DNA of 64,000 nt from Lachnospiraceae bacterium (GCA_910575555.1 CAJTFX010000006.1:1509-65508), one strand, 5' to 3'; shown: positions 44,626 through 54,360, counted from the stretch's first letter. A program made the numbers and translations. Notes: a model not told the origin generated them from the sequence alone.

Positions 44626-44675
44626 ACTTAAAAATGTTCATGAAATAAAAAATATAATAAAATCAAAATTGGCTA

Positions 44676-44702
44676 TAAAGTCTAAAAAAAAACGTCCGAT
44701 AA
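44676..44702 (+). promoter_or_regulatory. Sigma-28 promoter of flagellin
   Basis: TAAA, 15 bases, TCCGATAA, giving a leader of about 125 bases to the flagellin start. It is the expected strong late flagellar promoter. Confidence 0.85.
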
Positions 44703-44794
44703 AAATAGTGTAAGCGGAAGATGCAACACATACTTAGTTGCATTCCAATTTTGGATGGCTAACCTAGGGGTCATTCAGAAGTATAAAATTATTT

Positions 44795-44828
44795 TGCAGC
44801 ATGGAGGCTGCAGTATATTCAAGGAGGA
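44795..44828 (+). promoter_or_regulatory. Candidate CsrA sites BS1 and BS2 in the flagellin leader
   Basis: BS1 is the hairpin TGCAGC-ATGGAG-GCTGCA (44795-44812), a six-pair stem with GGA in the loop. BS2 is the ribosome site AAGGAGGAAA (44821). The pair reproduces the known arrangement in Bacillus hag, where CsrA bound to both blocks translation. Binding here is inferred. Confidence 0.65.
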
Positions 44829-44835
44829 AAATCTT

Positions 44836-46044
44836 ATGGCAATGGTCGTACAACACAATCTTACAGCAATGAATTCTAACCGTCAGTTAGGCGTTACAAC
44901 AAGTGCTCAGGCAAAATCTTCTGAAAAATTATCTTCTGGTTACAGAATCAACCGTGCAGGCGATGATGCAGCAGGATTGAAAATTTCTGAGAAAATGAGA
45001 AGCCAGGTGCGTGGTTTGACACGTGCTTCTACAAATGCACAGGATGGCGTATCCTTAATCCAGACCGCTGAAGGCGCTTTAAATGAGGCTCACTCTATTC
45101 TTCAGAGAATGAATGAACTGGCAGTTCAGGGTGCGAACGATACCAATGAAAACATTGACCGTGAAGCAATCAACGAAGAATTAGATGCTCTGACTCAGGA
45201 ATTAGACAGAATTTCTGAGACTACTCAGTTCAATAAGCAGAACTTACTGGACGGCTCCTTTACAACCAAGAACCTTCAGGTTGGCGCTAATGCAAACCAG
45301 AAGATCCAGATCAGCATTGACAATATGAATGCTGAGACTTTAGGCCTTAGAAGCATTACAGGTCAGGAAGCTGGCGAGACTCAGCAGGGTAAGAAGATCG
45401 ATTCTGTTACGTACAAGGGAATGACCTACCAGTGGGATGCAACATTGAGTGCAGGTGCAAATAAAGCAGCGGCAATCAGCGAGTTTAAAGCTGCTACTTC
45501 CAATAAGGCAGTTAACGAGCAGTATGCATCACAGGTATCTGGAACAAGCGTGTTCTATCTGGATAGTACAGGAAGTGCTTATTATAATACAGCTGCATCT
45601 GCGAAAGCGGCAGATATCTCCATGGCTAAGAGTACAATTAGTGCAGACATCACAAATAGCATGACGAAATATCTGGATACCACGAATGTAGTTGCAAACG
45701 GACCTACAGTTGGAGCAGCAGGTTCAGCTTTCACTATGACAAAACCGGGTGTAGACAGTTATGCAAGAGCAAACGCAACAATTACAGCTGTACAGAATGC
45801 TATCAATAAGGTATCTTCTCAGAGATCTGCACTTGGTGCAATTCAGAACAGATTAGAGCATACCATTGCAAACTTAGACAATGTAGCTGAGAATACTCAG
45901 GCAGCAGAATCCCGTATCCGTGACCTTGATATGGCTTCCGAAATGGTTGAGTACAGCAAGAATAATATTCTTGCACAGGCAGGTCAGTCTATGCTTGCAC
46001 AGGCTAATCAGTCTACGCAGGGTGTGTTGTCCTTGTTGCAGTAA
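44836..46044 (+). CDS. hag: Flagellin, major filament protein
   Basis: 402 residues. The D0/D1 N-terminus (MVVQHNLTAMNSNRQLG; SEKLSSGYRINRAGDDAAGLKISEKMRSQVRGL) and C-terminus (AENTQAAESRIRDLDMASEMVEYSKNNILAQAGQSMLAQANQSTQGVLSLLQ) are canonical. The variable centre (about 185-310) is short and rich in Ser, Thr, Ala and Lys, likely glycan acceptor surface. The start at 44836 has AAGGAGG; an upstream in-frame ATG at 44755 is in the leader and would read through the hairpin, so it is rejected. Maf follows. Confidence 0.96.
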   Translation: MAMVVQHNLTAMNSNRQLGVTTSAQAKSSEKLSSGYRINRAGDDAAGLKISEKMRSQVRGLTRASTNAQDGVSLIQTAEGALNEAHSILQRMNELAVQGANDTNENIDREAINEELDALTQELDRISETTQFNKQNLLDGSFTTKNLQVGANANQKIQISIDNMNAETLGLRSITGQEAGETQQGKKIDSVTYKGMTYQWDATLSAGANKAAAISEFKAATSNKAVNEQYASQVSGTSVFYLDSTGSAYYNTAASAKAADISMAKSTISADITNSMTKYLDTTNVVANGPTVGAAGSAFTMTKPGVDSYARANATITAVQNAINKVSSQRSALGAIQNRLEHTIANLDNVAENTQAAESRIRDLDMASEMVEYSKNNILAQAGQSMLAQANQSTQGVLSLLQ

Positions 46045-46081
46045 TTGCAGTAATCAATACATTGTTTTTAATAAGAAATGG

Positions 46082-46116
46082 AATAAAGGAGTTGGCGTTG
46101 CCAACTCCTTTATTTA
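46082..46116 (+). terminator. Intrinsic terminator after flagellin
   Basis: AATAAAGGAGTTGGC-GTT-GCCAACTCCTTTATT, a perfect 15-bp stem with a 3-base loop. Confidence 0.85.
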
Positions 46117-46146
46117 TAAGAATATCAGCGGTTCCAAAAGGTATGA

Positions 46147-46497
46147 ATGGAGAAAAACATGGAAGAAAAAATTCAGGAATTGTTTTGTAAATTACGGGAT
46201 ATCGGGGCATCATTTTTAATTTATCAAAAGCGGGATAATCTGGAACAAACAAGGAAAATAATACCGGAAATTCAGGAATTTGTCCTATGGTTTCTGGAAG
46301 GAAATAGATTTGGAATTGAAGAGGAACTTTATCAGAATATGAGCAGTAATCTGCTTGAGGTATTGAAAGATATATTGGAGGCATTAGAACAGGAAGATAT
46401 GGTGCTGCTGCACGATGCTGCTGCAAATGGATTGTTGGAGTATCTGCAGTTATTTGTGAATACAGAACAGGAGGATGGAGCAAATGACAATATATGA
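46147..46497 (+). CDS. Small helical protein coupled to Maf (unknown)
   Basis: 116 residues, acidic and predicted helical (IQELFCKLRDIGASFLIYQ; EEELYQNMSSNLLEVLKDILEALEQEDMVLLHDAAANGLLEYLQLF). No family recognised. It sits between the flagellin terminator and maf, and its end overlaps the maf start, so the two are translationally coupled. It may be a Maf partner or a flagellin-delivery chaperone; that is inference from position. Start 46147 or 46159. Confidence 0.6.
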   Translation: MEKNMEEKIQELFCKLRDIGASFLIYQKRDNLEQTRKIIPEIQEFVLWFLEGNRFGIEEELYQNMSSNLLEVLKDILEALEQEDMVLLHDAAANGLLEYLQLFVNTEQEDGANDNI

Positions 46498-48337
46498 AAA
46501 AAACTTAGAGACGCTGGCTGCCCATTATCCTGAGATGGACAAAAGAATCCGCGAGGCGCAAGCAGAATCGGAAGTTGAAATACTGGAAGAAAGTTCTTAC
46601 AGTGGTGAGACTATTTTAAAAATCAGAAAAGATGAAAGATGCTGCTATTTGAATGGAAAGCGCGATACTGAGGAATTGGCCAGAAAATGGGTGGAAACTC
46701 TAGGGGAATTACAGAGAGATACTCCTGTGCTGATGATGGGAGTTGGAAATTTCACTTATTTAAAAGAATTGGCAGAGCAGACAGAAAATCCCCTTACAAT
46801 CGTAGTATATGAACCTTCTTTACAGATTTTTCGAAAATTTTTGGAAATGACGGATATTCAGAAATGGATGGAAAAACACCTGATTATTTTCTGGGTTGAT
46901 GGGTTAGAAGGTATGGATGCAAAGAGCATGGGCGATATTATTAATCAGGTTTTAAAATATGAATTGCTGGACAGTGCAAAGTATTTTATATTGCCTAATT
47001 ATGAAGTTTTGTTTCCGGAAGAGACGGTATTGTTTGTAAAATCCTGCCGGGATACGGCTTTAAAGGAACTTTCGATTTACCAGACAAATAAGCTTTTTTC
47101 AGAAGTGATGGTCAAAAATCTTTTTTCGAATGCACGATATTTATGTGATGGATATAAAACGACGCAGCTTGTTGAAGTAATTCCGAGAGATATCCCAGGA
47201 ATTGTGGTGGCTGCAGGGCCTTCATTGAATAAAAATATTCATGAATTAAAAAAGGCGAAAGGAAAAGCGTTCATTTTTGCAGTAGATACTGCGATAAAGC
47301 CGTTGCTTCAAGCAGGTATTATTCCGGATATGTTTGCGGTGATTGATGCTTTAAAGCCAATAGAATTGGTGCAGATGGAAGAGGCAAGGGATATTCCGTT
47401 ATTGACTACGCTTAATGCTGCCCCGGAGGTTTTGAATTATCACAGGGGTATGAAATTTTTCTTTAATGAGGGGTATCTCTTTGCAGAGGATATTTTTGAA
47501 AAGAGCGGACACAGGACAGGAGATGTTTCCAGCGGAGGCTCGGTTGCTACAAATATATTTTCTCTCTTTTATAAAATCGGAATTGAAACAGTTATACTGG
47601 TGGGTCAGGATTTGGCATATACCGGCAATAAGTCGTACGCAGACGGAACATTTCAGGAAAAAATAGAAGAGGTAGATACCAGTTATTTTATGATGGTGGA
47701 AGGAAACTTTGAAAAGAAAGTACCTACGCGTACAGATTTAAAATTGTTTATCGACTGGTACAACATGTATATAGAGAGGATTAGGGAATATGACAAAGAG
47801 TTTCGGGTTATAAACGCCACGGAAGGCGGAGCTAAGATTCAGAATACAGAATTAATGACACTGGAAGAAGCCATTAAGCAGGTATGCAATAAGGAAGTGG
47901 ATATTCGCGCCTGTCTGGAAAAACTTCCTCCGATGCTGAATGAAGAGGCAAGAGAATGGACAGTAGAATATTTGAAACGTATACCGGAGGAGTTTCAGAA
48001 ACTGAAAAAGGCTGCCGGAAAATTAAAGAAGCTGTATCAAAAGCTGGATAAAATCTGTGACAAAAAGAATATTGATCGCAAAGAGTATTTGAGTGTTCTG
48101 AAAAAGATAGAGAAGCAGAGGCAAATCATTGATGGAATGAAGGTTTACCAGATGATTTCCATTACCATGAGTAATGCCCATTATATGTTGTTGGCAGAAC
48201 AGCATCTTCAGGAAAGCTCTTTACAAAAAGAAGGCAAAGAAATTGCGCAGATGGGAATTACCTATATAGAAGATGCAATAAAATGTGCGGCAGTATTCGA
48301 AAAATATGCAGAAGATATATTCGGTGATTTGTCATAA
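46484..48337 (+). CDS. maf: Motility-associated factor (Maf) glycosyltransferase
   Basis: 617 residues. The Maf/DUF115 core (GIVVAAGPSLNKNIHELKKAKGKAFIFAVDTAIKPLLQAGIIPDMFAVIDA; GDVSSGGSVATNIFSLFYKIGIETVILVGQDLAYTG) is clear, with flanking N- and C-terminal helical parts. Maf transfers CMP-activated nonulosonic acid to Ser/Thr of flagellin in the cytoplasm before export. The legionaminic/sialic pathway genes start right after it. The start at 46484 (MTIYEKNL) is favoured since GGAGG stands nine bases before it. Confidence 0.92.
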   Translation: MTIYEKNLETLAAHYPEMDKRIREAQAESEVEILEESSYSGETILKIRKDERCCYLNGKRDTEELARKWVETLGELQRDTPVLMMGVGNFTYLKELAEQTENPLTIVVYEPSLQIFRKFLEMTDIQKWMEKHLIIFWVDGLEGMDAKSMGDIINQVLKYELLDSAKYFILPNYEVLFPEETVLFVKSCRDTALKELSIYQTNKLFSEVMVKNLFSNARYLCDGYKTTQLVEVIPRDIPGIVVAAGPSLNKNIHELKKAKGKAFIFAVDTAIKPLLQAGIIPDMFAVIDALKPIELVQMEEARDIPLLTTLNAAPEVLNYHRGMKFFFNEGYLFAEDIFEKSGHRTGDVSSGGSVATNIFSLFYKIGIETVILVGQDLAYTGNKSYADGTFQEKIEEVDTSYFMMVEGNFEKKVPTRTDLKLFIDWYNMYIERIREYDKEFRVINATEGGAKIQNTELMTLEEAIKQVCNKEVDIRACLEKLPPMLNEEAREWTVEYLKRIPEEFQKLKKAAGKLKKLYQKLDKICDKKNIDRKEYLSVLKKIEKQRQIIDGMKVYQMISITMSNAHYMLLAEQHLQESSLQKEGKEIAQMGITYIEDAIKCAAVFEKYAEDIFGDLS

Positions 48338-48352
48338 AGGAAAGAAAGTACA

Positions 48353-49012
48353 ATGGGACAGGATTTGGTTTTAATTGGCGCCGGCGGCTGTATGAGAGAA
48401 ATTCTCTGGCAGATAGAAGAGCTAAATAAAGAGAATTCTATATGGAAGGTACAAGGATACGTGGATAAACAGCCTTGTATAATAAATGGGAGTTCTCAGA
48501 TTCAGGTTGGAAATATACAATGTCCTTATTTGGGAACAGATGATTATCTATTGTCAAGAAAAAAAGATACCAATGTGGCGATTAGTGTAGGGGAACCATC
48601 ATTGCGGAAACAAATTGCGGAGAAATTAAAAAGAAATCCTAATTTAAAATTTCCAAATCTTATTTTGAATAATGCTAAAATATGCGGGGATATTCAAATT
48701 GGGCAAGGCTGTATTCTTTCCATGGACTGCAGGGTGTCCACCGGAGTTGTACTGGGCGATTTTGTGTTCCTGAATATCGGCGTTCTAGTATGCCATGACA
48801 GTGTGGTTGGAGAGTTTACTACATTGAGCCCTGATGTAAAAATAGCCGGAAAAGTCACAATTGGAAAAAAGTGTGATATTGGTCTGGGGAGCAGGGTAAT
48901 ACAAGGGATTGCTATTGGCACAGATGTGGTTGCAGGCGCAGGGAGCGTAATTGTAAATGATATAGCAGATGGCTGCAGAGTAGCGGGAGTTCCGGCAAAA
49001 CCTTTAAGGTGA
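48353..49012 (+). CDS. neuD: Sugar O/N-acetyltransferase, NeuD/PglD/LegH type
   Basis: 219 residues. The N-terminal nucleotide-type fold (LVLIGAGGCMREILWQI) precedes a left-handed beta-helix of hexapeptide repeats (AKICGDIQIGQGCILSMDCRVSTGVVLGDFVFLNIGVLVCHDSVVGEFTTLSPDV), with the probable catalytic His in LVCHDSVVG. In legionaminic acid synthesis this enzyme (LegH) acetylates the 4-amino sugar; NeuD instead O-acetylates sialic acid. Context with LegB and PtmE favours LegH but cannot decide. Confidence 0.82.
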   Translation: MGQDLVLIGAGGCMREILWQIEELNKENSIWKVQGYVDKQPCIINGSSQIQVGNIQCPYLGTDDYLLSRKKDTNVAISVGEPSLRKQIAEKLKRNPNLKFPNLILNNAKICGDIQIGQGCILSMDCRVSTGVVLGDFVFLNIGVLVCHDSVVGEFTTLSPDVKIAGKVTIGKKCDIGLGSRVIQGIAIGTDVVAGAGSVIVNDIADGCRVAGVPAKPLR

Positions 49013-49057
49013 GTTTGTCAAAATAGAAATTTGGAATAAATAATTGAGGAATTGCAG

Positions 49058-50071
49058 ATGAGTATTGTAATTATTGCAGAAGCAGGTGTAAATCATAATG
49101 GCAGCCTGGAGATTGCCAAAAAGATGGTGTTGGCAGCGAAGGAAGCGGGAGCAGATTATATTAAGTTTCAAACTTTTTGTCCAGAGAAGTTGGTGTCCAA
49201 GTCAGCGGAAAAAGCGGAATATCAGAAATGTGCTGCTAAGATACAGGAAAGCCAACTGGAAATGTTACAGAAATTAGCTTTAGAGCAGAAAGATTTCCTG
49301 GAATTAAAAACGTATTGTCAGAAGTGTGGAATAGGTTTTTTGTCTACACCCTTTGATTTGGACAGTATTTATTTTTTGGATAGGCTTGATATGGATTTTT
49401 GGAAGCTTCCATCTGGAGAAATCACAAATTTACCGTATTTATTGGCAATAGGAAGAACAGGAAAACCGGTTGTGATGTCTACAGGAATGTGTGAATTGGA
49501 TGAAATCAGAGAAGCAGTGGATTGCTTAAAAGAAGCGGGAACCAGGGAAATCACTTTATTACATTGCAATACAGAATATCCTACTCCTATGAAAGACGTT
49601 AATTTAAAGGCGATGCTGAGTATAAAGGAAACTCTTTCCCTTCCTGTGGGATACTCAGATCATACACAGGGAATTGAGGTTTCCATAGCAGCGGCGGCTA
49701 TGGGAGCCTGTATTTTGGAGAAACATTTTACTTTAGACAGAACGATGAAGGGCCCAGATCATTCTGCAAGTCTGGAGCCGGAAGAATTAAGGGCAATGGT
49801 GAGAGCGGTACGGAATATACAATTGGCTATGGGGACAGGGAGAAAGAAACCGTCAGAATCAGAGCAAAAGAATAGAACTGTGGCCCGTAAAAGCATTGTA
49901 GCGAAATGTGCAATTAAAAAGGGCGATTTTTTTTGTGAAGAGAATCTGACGGCAAAACGCCCGGGAACAGGGATATCGCCGATGAGGTGGTTTGAGGTAA
50001 TAGGAAAAAAAGCAGAAAGAGACTTTGAAATGGATGAAATCATAACAATTGATTTCCAGTCTGAAAATTAA
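49058..50071 (+). CDS. neuB: Nonulosonic acid synthase (NeuB/LegI)
   Basis: 337 residues. IIAEAGVNHNGSLEIAKKMVLAAKEAGADYIKFQTF at the N-terminus, STPFD, KLPSGEITNLP, VMSTGMC and HCNTEYPTP with SDHT are NeuB core motifs. A C-terminal antifreeze-like SAF domain (VARKSIVAKCAIKKGDFFCEENL) follows. It condenses PEP with a hexosamine to form the nine-carbon acid. The start at 49058 follows GAGGA. Neu5Ac versus legionaminic specificity cannot be set by eye. Confidence 0.93.
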   Translation: MSIVIIAEAGVNHNGSLEIAKKMVLAAKEAGADYIKFQTFCPEKLVSKSAEKAEYQKCAAKIQESQLEMLQKLALEQKDFLELKTYCQKCGIGFLSTPFDLDSIYFLDRLDMDFWKLPSGEITNLPYLLAIGRTGKPVVMSTGMCELDEIREAVDCLKEAGTREITLLHCNTEYPTPMKDVNLKAMLSIKETLSLPVGYSDHTQGIEVSIAAAAMGACILEKHFTLDRTMKGPDHSASLEPEELRAMVRAVRNIQLAMGTGRKKPSESEQKNRTVARKSIVAKCAIKKGDFFCEENLTAKRPGTGISPMRWFEVIGKKAERDFEMDEIITIDFQSEN

Positions 50072-50086
50072 ATAAGGAAAGGATAT

Positions 50087-51535
50087 ATGGTTATGAACGC
50101 AGAAGAATTGGCGACTTCAATGAGAATAGTGGATTATTTTTTGAAAAATAACAATGCTTTGGGACAATTATCAATGGCAGAGGGAAGAGATATTATGCAG
50201 ATGGCAAGTTATACGGCTGCTCATTGTGCTGAAATTGGTGTAAAGAATAAGTGCTATGATATATTATACAGCTGTTGTTATTATCTTAAAGAGATCGATA
50301 TAAAGGAACTTTGGAATATTTACTGGATTTTAAATGTTGCTCTGTTCAGGTATGAAGGGGCGCAGATTACGGGGAGTTTGGATGAATTATATCGATTAAT
50401 CTATAAGAAAATAGAGAGCTCTGTTACAGATACATATGAAAGAACAGATAATTCTGGCAGTAATCTTGTTGTCGTTGTGACTAATCAGGTTGTTACAGAG
50501 GCGCATGCGCCTACCAGGCGGGTACTGGATTATTCTTATGCGATTGCGACAGCTTTGCACAAACGTGTTATGATTATTAATGATGCAAGTTTTCACTTTT
50601 ATCAGTGTGCATGCTTGGAGCAGATTTATGATCCTGCCTATATGAGTGGATATACAGATTTAAAGGAGATTACTTATAAAGGATTGAGGATTCCATTTAT
50701 GCAGTTTCCAGGGTATATGCCGGATTTATATGGAATTAATGAAATGCTGAGGCAGATTTATCAGATGCAGCCGGAGTTGGTTTATAATATCAGTGATTCC
50801 TGTCTGGTTTCAGACTTGTGCAGATTGTTTACAAAGACTGCCTGTGTGCCATGCAGTAATAATATCCCTGTGACTATGAGTGAATATCTTTTGGTTGGGA
50901 GAGAATTAGAAGATACAGATAAAGAACGTTTGGCCCGGTTGGAACCTTACCAGAAGGTGATTGAAACGCTTACAAATTACGAACTTCCGGAAACTACAAT
51001 AAAATATGAACGTACTGAGTTTGGAATTTCTGATGACAGTTTTTTAATTGGAATTATTGGGAATCGGTTAGATAAAGAAATGACGGATGAATTTATTTTG
51101 GTGATGGATAAAATATTGAATCGTTTGGATGTTCATTTTATGGTTATTGGATTAATTTATGATACAAAAAGAATTGAAAACGGAATCTCAAAGTCAGAAA
51201 ACCTTCATTTTACAGGAGATTTGAAAGAAGCTGTAGAGGCATTAAGGTTATGCAATGTATATCTGAATCCGAAACGAATGGGAGGGGGACGTTCTAGCTT
51301 TGAGGCATTGGCTGTGGGAGTGCCTGTCATAACAGTAGGGTATGGAGATGTACATTATACATGTGGAGATGAGTTTGTGGTAGATTCCTATGATGATTAT
51401 TTGGAACGCATCAATCGTTATATTACAGATGCAGATTATTATCAGGCAGCCAGAGAAAAATCATTGAAACGGGCAGAAGAATTAAGTGATATACCAGGAA
51501 CACAAAGGAAAGTTTTTGAAAAAATATTTGGTTAA
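50087..51535 (+). CDS. Glycosyltransferase (GT4-like C-terminus)
   Basis: 482 residues. No clear N-terminal family. The C-terminal half has a nucleotide-sugar domain pattern: GISDDSFLIGIIGNRLDKEMTDEFILVMDKIL, LHFTGDLKEAVEALRLCNVYLNPKRMGGGRSSFEALAVGVPVITVGYGDV, including the conserved E in the SSFEAL stretch, typical of GT-B enzymes. It probably extends the flagellin glycan. Located within the nonulosonic gene run. Confidence 0.72.
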   Translation: MVMNAEELATSMRIVDYFLKNNNALGQLSMAEGRDIMQMASYTAAHCAEIGVKNKCYDILYSCCYYLKEIDIKELWNIYWILNVALFRYEGAQITGSLDELYRLIYKKIESSVTDTYERTDNSGSNLVVVVTNQVVTEAHAPTRRVLDYSYAIATALHKRVMIINDASFHFYQCACLEQIYDPAYMSGYTDLKEITYKGLRIPFMQFPGYMPDLYGINEMLRQIYQMQPELVYNISDSCLVSDLCRLFTKTACVPCSNNIPVTMSEYLLVGRELEDTDKERLARLEPYQKVIETLTNYELPETTIKYERTEFGISDDSFLIGIIGNRLDKEMTDEFILVMDKILNRLDVHFMVIGLIYDTKRIENGISKSENLHFTGDLKEAVEALRLCNVYLNPKRMGGGRSSFEALAVGVPVITVGYGDVHYTCGDEFVVDSYDDYLERINRYITDADYYQAAREKSLKRAEELSDIPGTQRKVFEKIFG

Positions 51536-51559
51536 ATATAGAATTTATGGAGTAAATAC

Positions 51560-52543
51560 ATGGAAACAGTATTAGTTACAGGAAGTTCTGGGTTTATTGG
51601 TTTTTATACAGCAAAAGCATTGTTGGATCGAGGATATTTTGTAGTAGGTTATGATAATATGAATGATTATTATGACGTTCAACTAAAGAAAACACGTACA
51701 GATATTCTTACGGAATATGAAAATTTTGTTTTTTATAAAGCTGATATATGCGATGAAACTAAACTGGAAGAGGTTGCTGCTAAATATCATATTGATTATA
51801 TTATACATCTGGCAGCCCAGGCAGGGGTGCGTTATAGTCTGACATGTCCGGAAAAATATATTGAAACAAATATTGTAGGAACATTTCGAATTCTTGAACT
51901 ATGCCGCAGATATCAGATTAGTCATTTGATGTATGCTTCTTCCAGTTCTGTGTATGGAGATGCAGAGGAGGAAAAGCTTACGATTGATTTGAAAACAGAT
52001 TCTCCAGTCAGTCTTTACGCAGCAACCAAAAAAAGTGATGAAATATTAGTACATGCGTATTGTAATAATTTTGGAATTAATGGCGTGGGGATGCGTTTTT
52101 TTACGGTATATGGTCCTATGGGAAGACCAGATATGGCATATTGGAAGTTTACGGATAAAATTCTTACCGATGAATCGATTGAGGTGTTTAATTATGGAAA
52201 GCAATATCGGGATTTTACCTACATTGATGATTTAATGGATGGGGTGCTGGGACTGTTTTTTCATTGTAAGGAGCTTGAGAGTGGAGCAGGCACGTATGAG
52301 ATATATAATATTGGAAGCGGGAATCCAGTGGAACTGATGACATTTATAGAATCCATTGAAGAAGTAATAGGGAAAGAAGCAAATAAGATCATGTGTGAAA
52401 AGAGAACAGGAGATGTGGAGAAAACTTATGCAGATATCACAGATATACAAAAAATCTGTTCCTTTTTCCCGATGACACATGTAAAGGATGGACTGGAAAA
52501 ATTTTATCGTTGGTACAGAGAATACAATAAAAAAGATGTGTAA
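51560..52543 (+). CDS. NAD-dependent epimerase (UDP-glucuronate-epimerase-like)
   Basis: 327 residues. VLVTGSSGFIGFYTAKALL, DNMNDYYDVQLKKTR, HLAAQAGVRYSL, YASSSSVYGD and YAATK (YxxxK) match the CapI/UDP-glucuronate 4-epimerase group of extended SDRs. The acceptor nucleotide sugar is unknown. It starts 25 bases after the glycosyltransferase. Confidence 0.82.
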   Translation: METVLVTGSSGFIGFYTAKALLDRGYFVVGYDNMNDYYDVQLKKTRTDILTEYENFVFYKADICDETKLEEVAAKYHIDYIIHLAAQAGVRYSLTCPEKYIETNIVGTFRILELCRRYQISHLMYASSSSVYGDAEEEKLTIDLKTDSPVSLYAATKKSDEILVHAYCNNFGINGVGMRFFTVYGPMGRPDMAYWKFTDKILTDESIEVFNYGKQYRDFTYIDDLMDGVLGLFFHCKELESGAGTYEIYNIGSGNPVELMTFIESIEEVIGKEANKIMCEKRTGDVEKTYADITDIQKICSFFPMTHVKDGLEKFYRWYREYNKKDV

Positions 52544-52556
52544 TAAATAGGAGATA

Positions 52557-53162
52557 ATGATGAAAAAGAAAGAGATGGAACGAATTGTAATTGATAAAGC
52601 CAATATTGACAGCATAGAAGAAGACATTATTATCCGAAGGGGAATAGAACGTTATATGTATGTCAGACAGTTTGTGTATGGGAATGTTCTGGATATTGCA
52701 TGCGGAGAAGGATATGGGAGTTATTTGATGTCCAAAAATCCAGATGTGTTGAAGATAACATCAGTTGATCGGAGTGAAAAGGCGATTGCTGATGCAAAGG
52801 AAAATTTCAGCAGAGAGAATATTGAATATATAGTAGGTTCGCCTGAAACTGTAAACGGCAAATTTGATGTATTGGTATCATTAGAGACAGTGGAGCATTT
52901 ATCGGAGCCAGCTGTTTTAAAAGAGATGACCGTCCGGTGTGATATCCCAGAGGTAATCATTTCTTTCCCAAGAAAAAAGACTACACATTATAATAAGTAT
53001 CATTTATGGGATTTTACAAAAGAAGATATACTTCGTTTATTTGAAGGCTATGAATGTTACCGGGTTTATGACATTCATGATTCTACAATAATGAATTTTG
53101 TAAGAATTAATAGATCTGGATATACAATGCCAAAGAAATATTGGGGAAGAATGTCCGAGTAA
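52557..53162 (+). CDS. Class I SAM-dependent methyltransferase
   Basis: 201 residues. VLDIACGEGYGSYLM is the SAM-binding motif I, with acidic D in ITSVDRSEKAI (motif II) and VLVSLETVEHL (motif post II). It resembles small-molecule or sugar methyltransferases. It is 14 bases after the epimerase, so likely modifies that sugar. Confidence 0.8.
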   Translation: MMKKKEMERIVIDKANIDSIEEDIIIRRGIERYMYVRQFVYGNVLDIACGEGYGSYLMSKNPDVLKITSVDRSEKAIADAKENFSRENIEYIVGSPETVNGKFDVLVSLETVEHLSEPAVLKEMTVRCDIPEVIISFPRKKTTHYNKYHLWDFTKEDILRLFEGYECYRVYDIHDSTIMNFVRINRSGYTMPKKYWGRMSE

Positions 53163-53206
53163 AGACGGATGCTTTTTGACACAAAAGTAATAGGGATGGG
53201 TAAATT

Positions 53207-54358
53207 ATGAAAAAAATCACCATAATCTCCGCCACCAGAGCAGAATACGGAATTTTAAAACCATTAATCGTCAAGCTAAAACACGCTTCTGATTTTAAAA
53301 CCCAGTTAATCCTAACTGGTTCACATTTAGTAGAGAAGCTGGGTAATACTTACCTGGAAGCAGAAGAAGACGGAATGGAAATCTATAAGAAGATTTCCAT
53401 CAACACAGAAGGCAATACAGATTATGACACTTCTCTCATTATGGCCAATGCTTTAGTGGAATTTGGCAGATATTTTCAGGAGGAAAAACCAGATCTGCTG
53501 ATTGTTTTAGGTGACAGAACAGAAATTTTTGCCATTTGCGCAGCGGCTATGAACGCCCATGTCCCTATTGCCCATCTGCATGGCGGAGAATTGACACAGG
53601 GAGCCATAGATGATAATGTACGTCATGCCATAACTAAAATGAGCTATCTGCACTTTGCTTCCGCAGAAGCGTACCGAAAGAGGATTCTTCAGATGGGAGA
53701 AGAACCGGAACGGGTATTTAATGTAGGCGCATTAGGTGTAGAAAATATTTTGAAAGAAAAATTACTGGACAGGAAAAGATTGGGAGAGAATGTAGGTTTT
53801 CCGGCAGAAAAAGATTATGCTGTGGTGACATTTCATCCTGTGACTCTGGAACCTGGAACCGCAGAAAGTCAGGTACGTGAATTATTTCTTGCAATGCGGC
53901 GAAGGCCAGAGTTGTTTTATCTGATTACAAAAGCTAATGCAGATGCAGGAGGAATACAAATTAATGAATTTATGGAACGGGAAACGGTAAAGCATTCCAA
54001 TATGAAACTGGTATCGTCTCTTGGTATGAAACGCTATTTAAGCGCGGTAAAATATTCCAGGTTTGTATTGGGAAATTCTTCCAGCGGGATTATTGAGGCG
54101 CCTGCTCTTGGAGTTCCTACTGTTAATATCGGGGACAGGCAGCAGGGGAGAATCATGGCAGAAAGCGTAATATCCTGCGAGCCCCAATGCCAGTCTATTC
54201 TGGACGCGATGGCTCTGGCAATGCATATGGAACAAAAAAAATACCACAGTCCTTATGGCGATGGAAATACTTCAGAGCAAATTGTTTGTATTATAAAAGA
54301 TTTTTTTGAAAAAGAAAAAATAAATTTAAAAAAGAGGTTTTATGACATACCATATTAA
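53207..54358 (+). CDS. neuC: Hydrolysing NDP-N-acetylhexosamine 2-epimerase (NeuC/LegG)
   Basis: 383 residues. ISATRAEYGILKPLI, LILTGSHL, LVLGDRTEIFAICAAAMNAHVPIAHLHGGELTQGAIDDNVRHAITKMSYLHF and LGNSSSGIIEAPALGVPTVNIGDRQQGR are diagnostic. The enzyme epimerises C2 and hydrolyses the nucleotide, giving the hexosamine for NeuB/LegI. Base composition is slightly richer in C than its neighbours. Confidence 0.92.
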   Translation: MKKITIISATRAEYGILKPLIVKLKHASDFKTQLILTGSHLVEKLGNTYLEAEEDGMEIYKKISINTEGNTDYDTSLIMANALVEFGRYFQEEKPDLLIVLGDRTEIFAICAAAMNAHVPIAHLHGGELTQGAIDDNVRHAITKMSYLHFASAEAYRKRILQMGEEPERVFNVGALGVENILKEKLLDRKRLGENVGFPAEKDYAVVTFHPVTLEPGTAESQVRELFLAMRRRPELFYLITKANADAGGIQINEFMERETVKHSNMKLVSSLGMKRYLSAVKYSRFVLGNSSSGIIEAPALGVPTVNIGDRQQGRIMAESVISCEPQCQSILDAMALAMHMEQKKYHSPYGDGNTSEQIVCIIKDFFEKEKINLKKRFYDIPY

Positions 54359-54360
54359 GG

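Noticed and set aside
44755-44835. Upstream in-frame start for flagellin
   Set aside because: No ribosome site, it would cover the CsrA-like hairpin, and flagellins begin at MAMVVQHN; 44836 is right.
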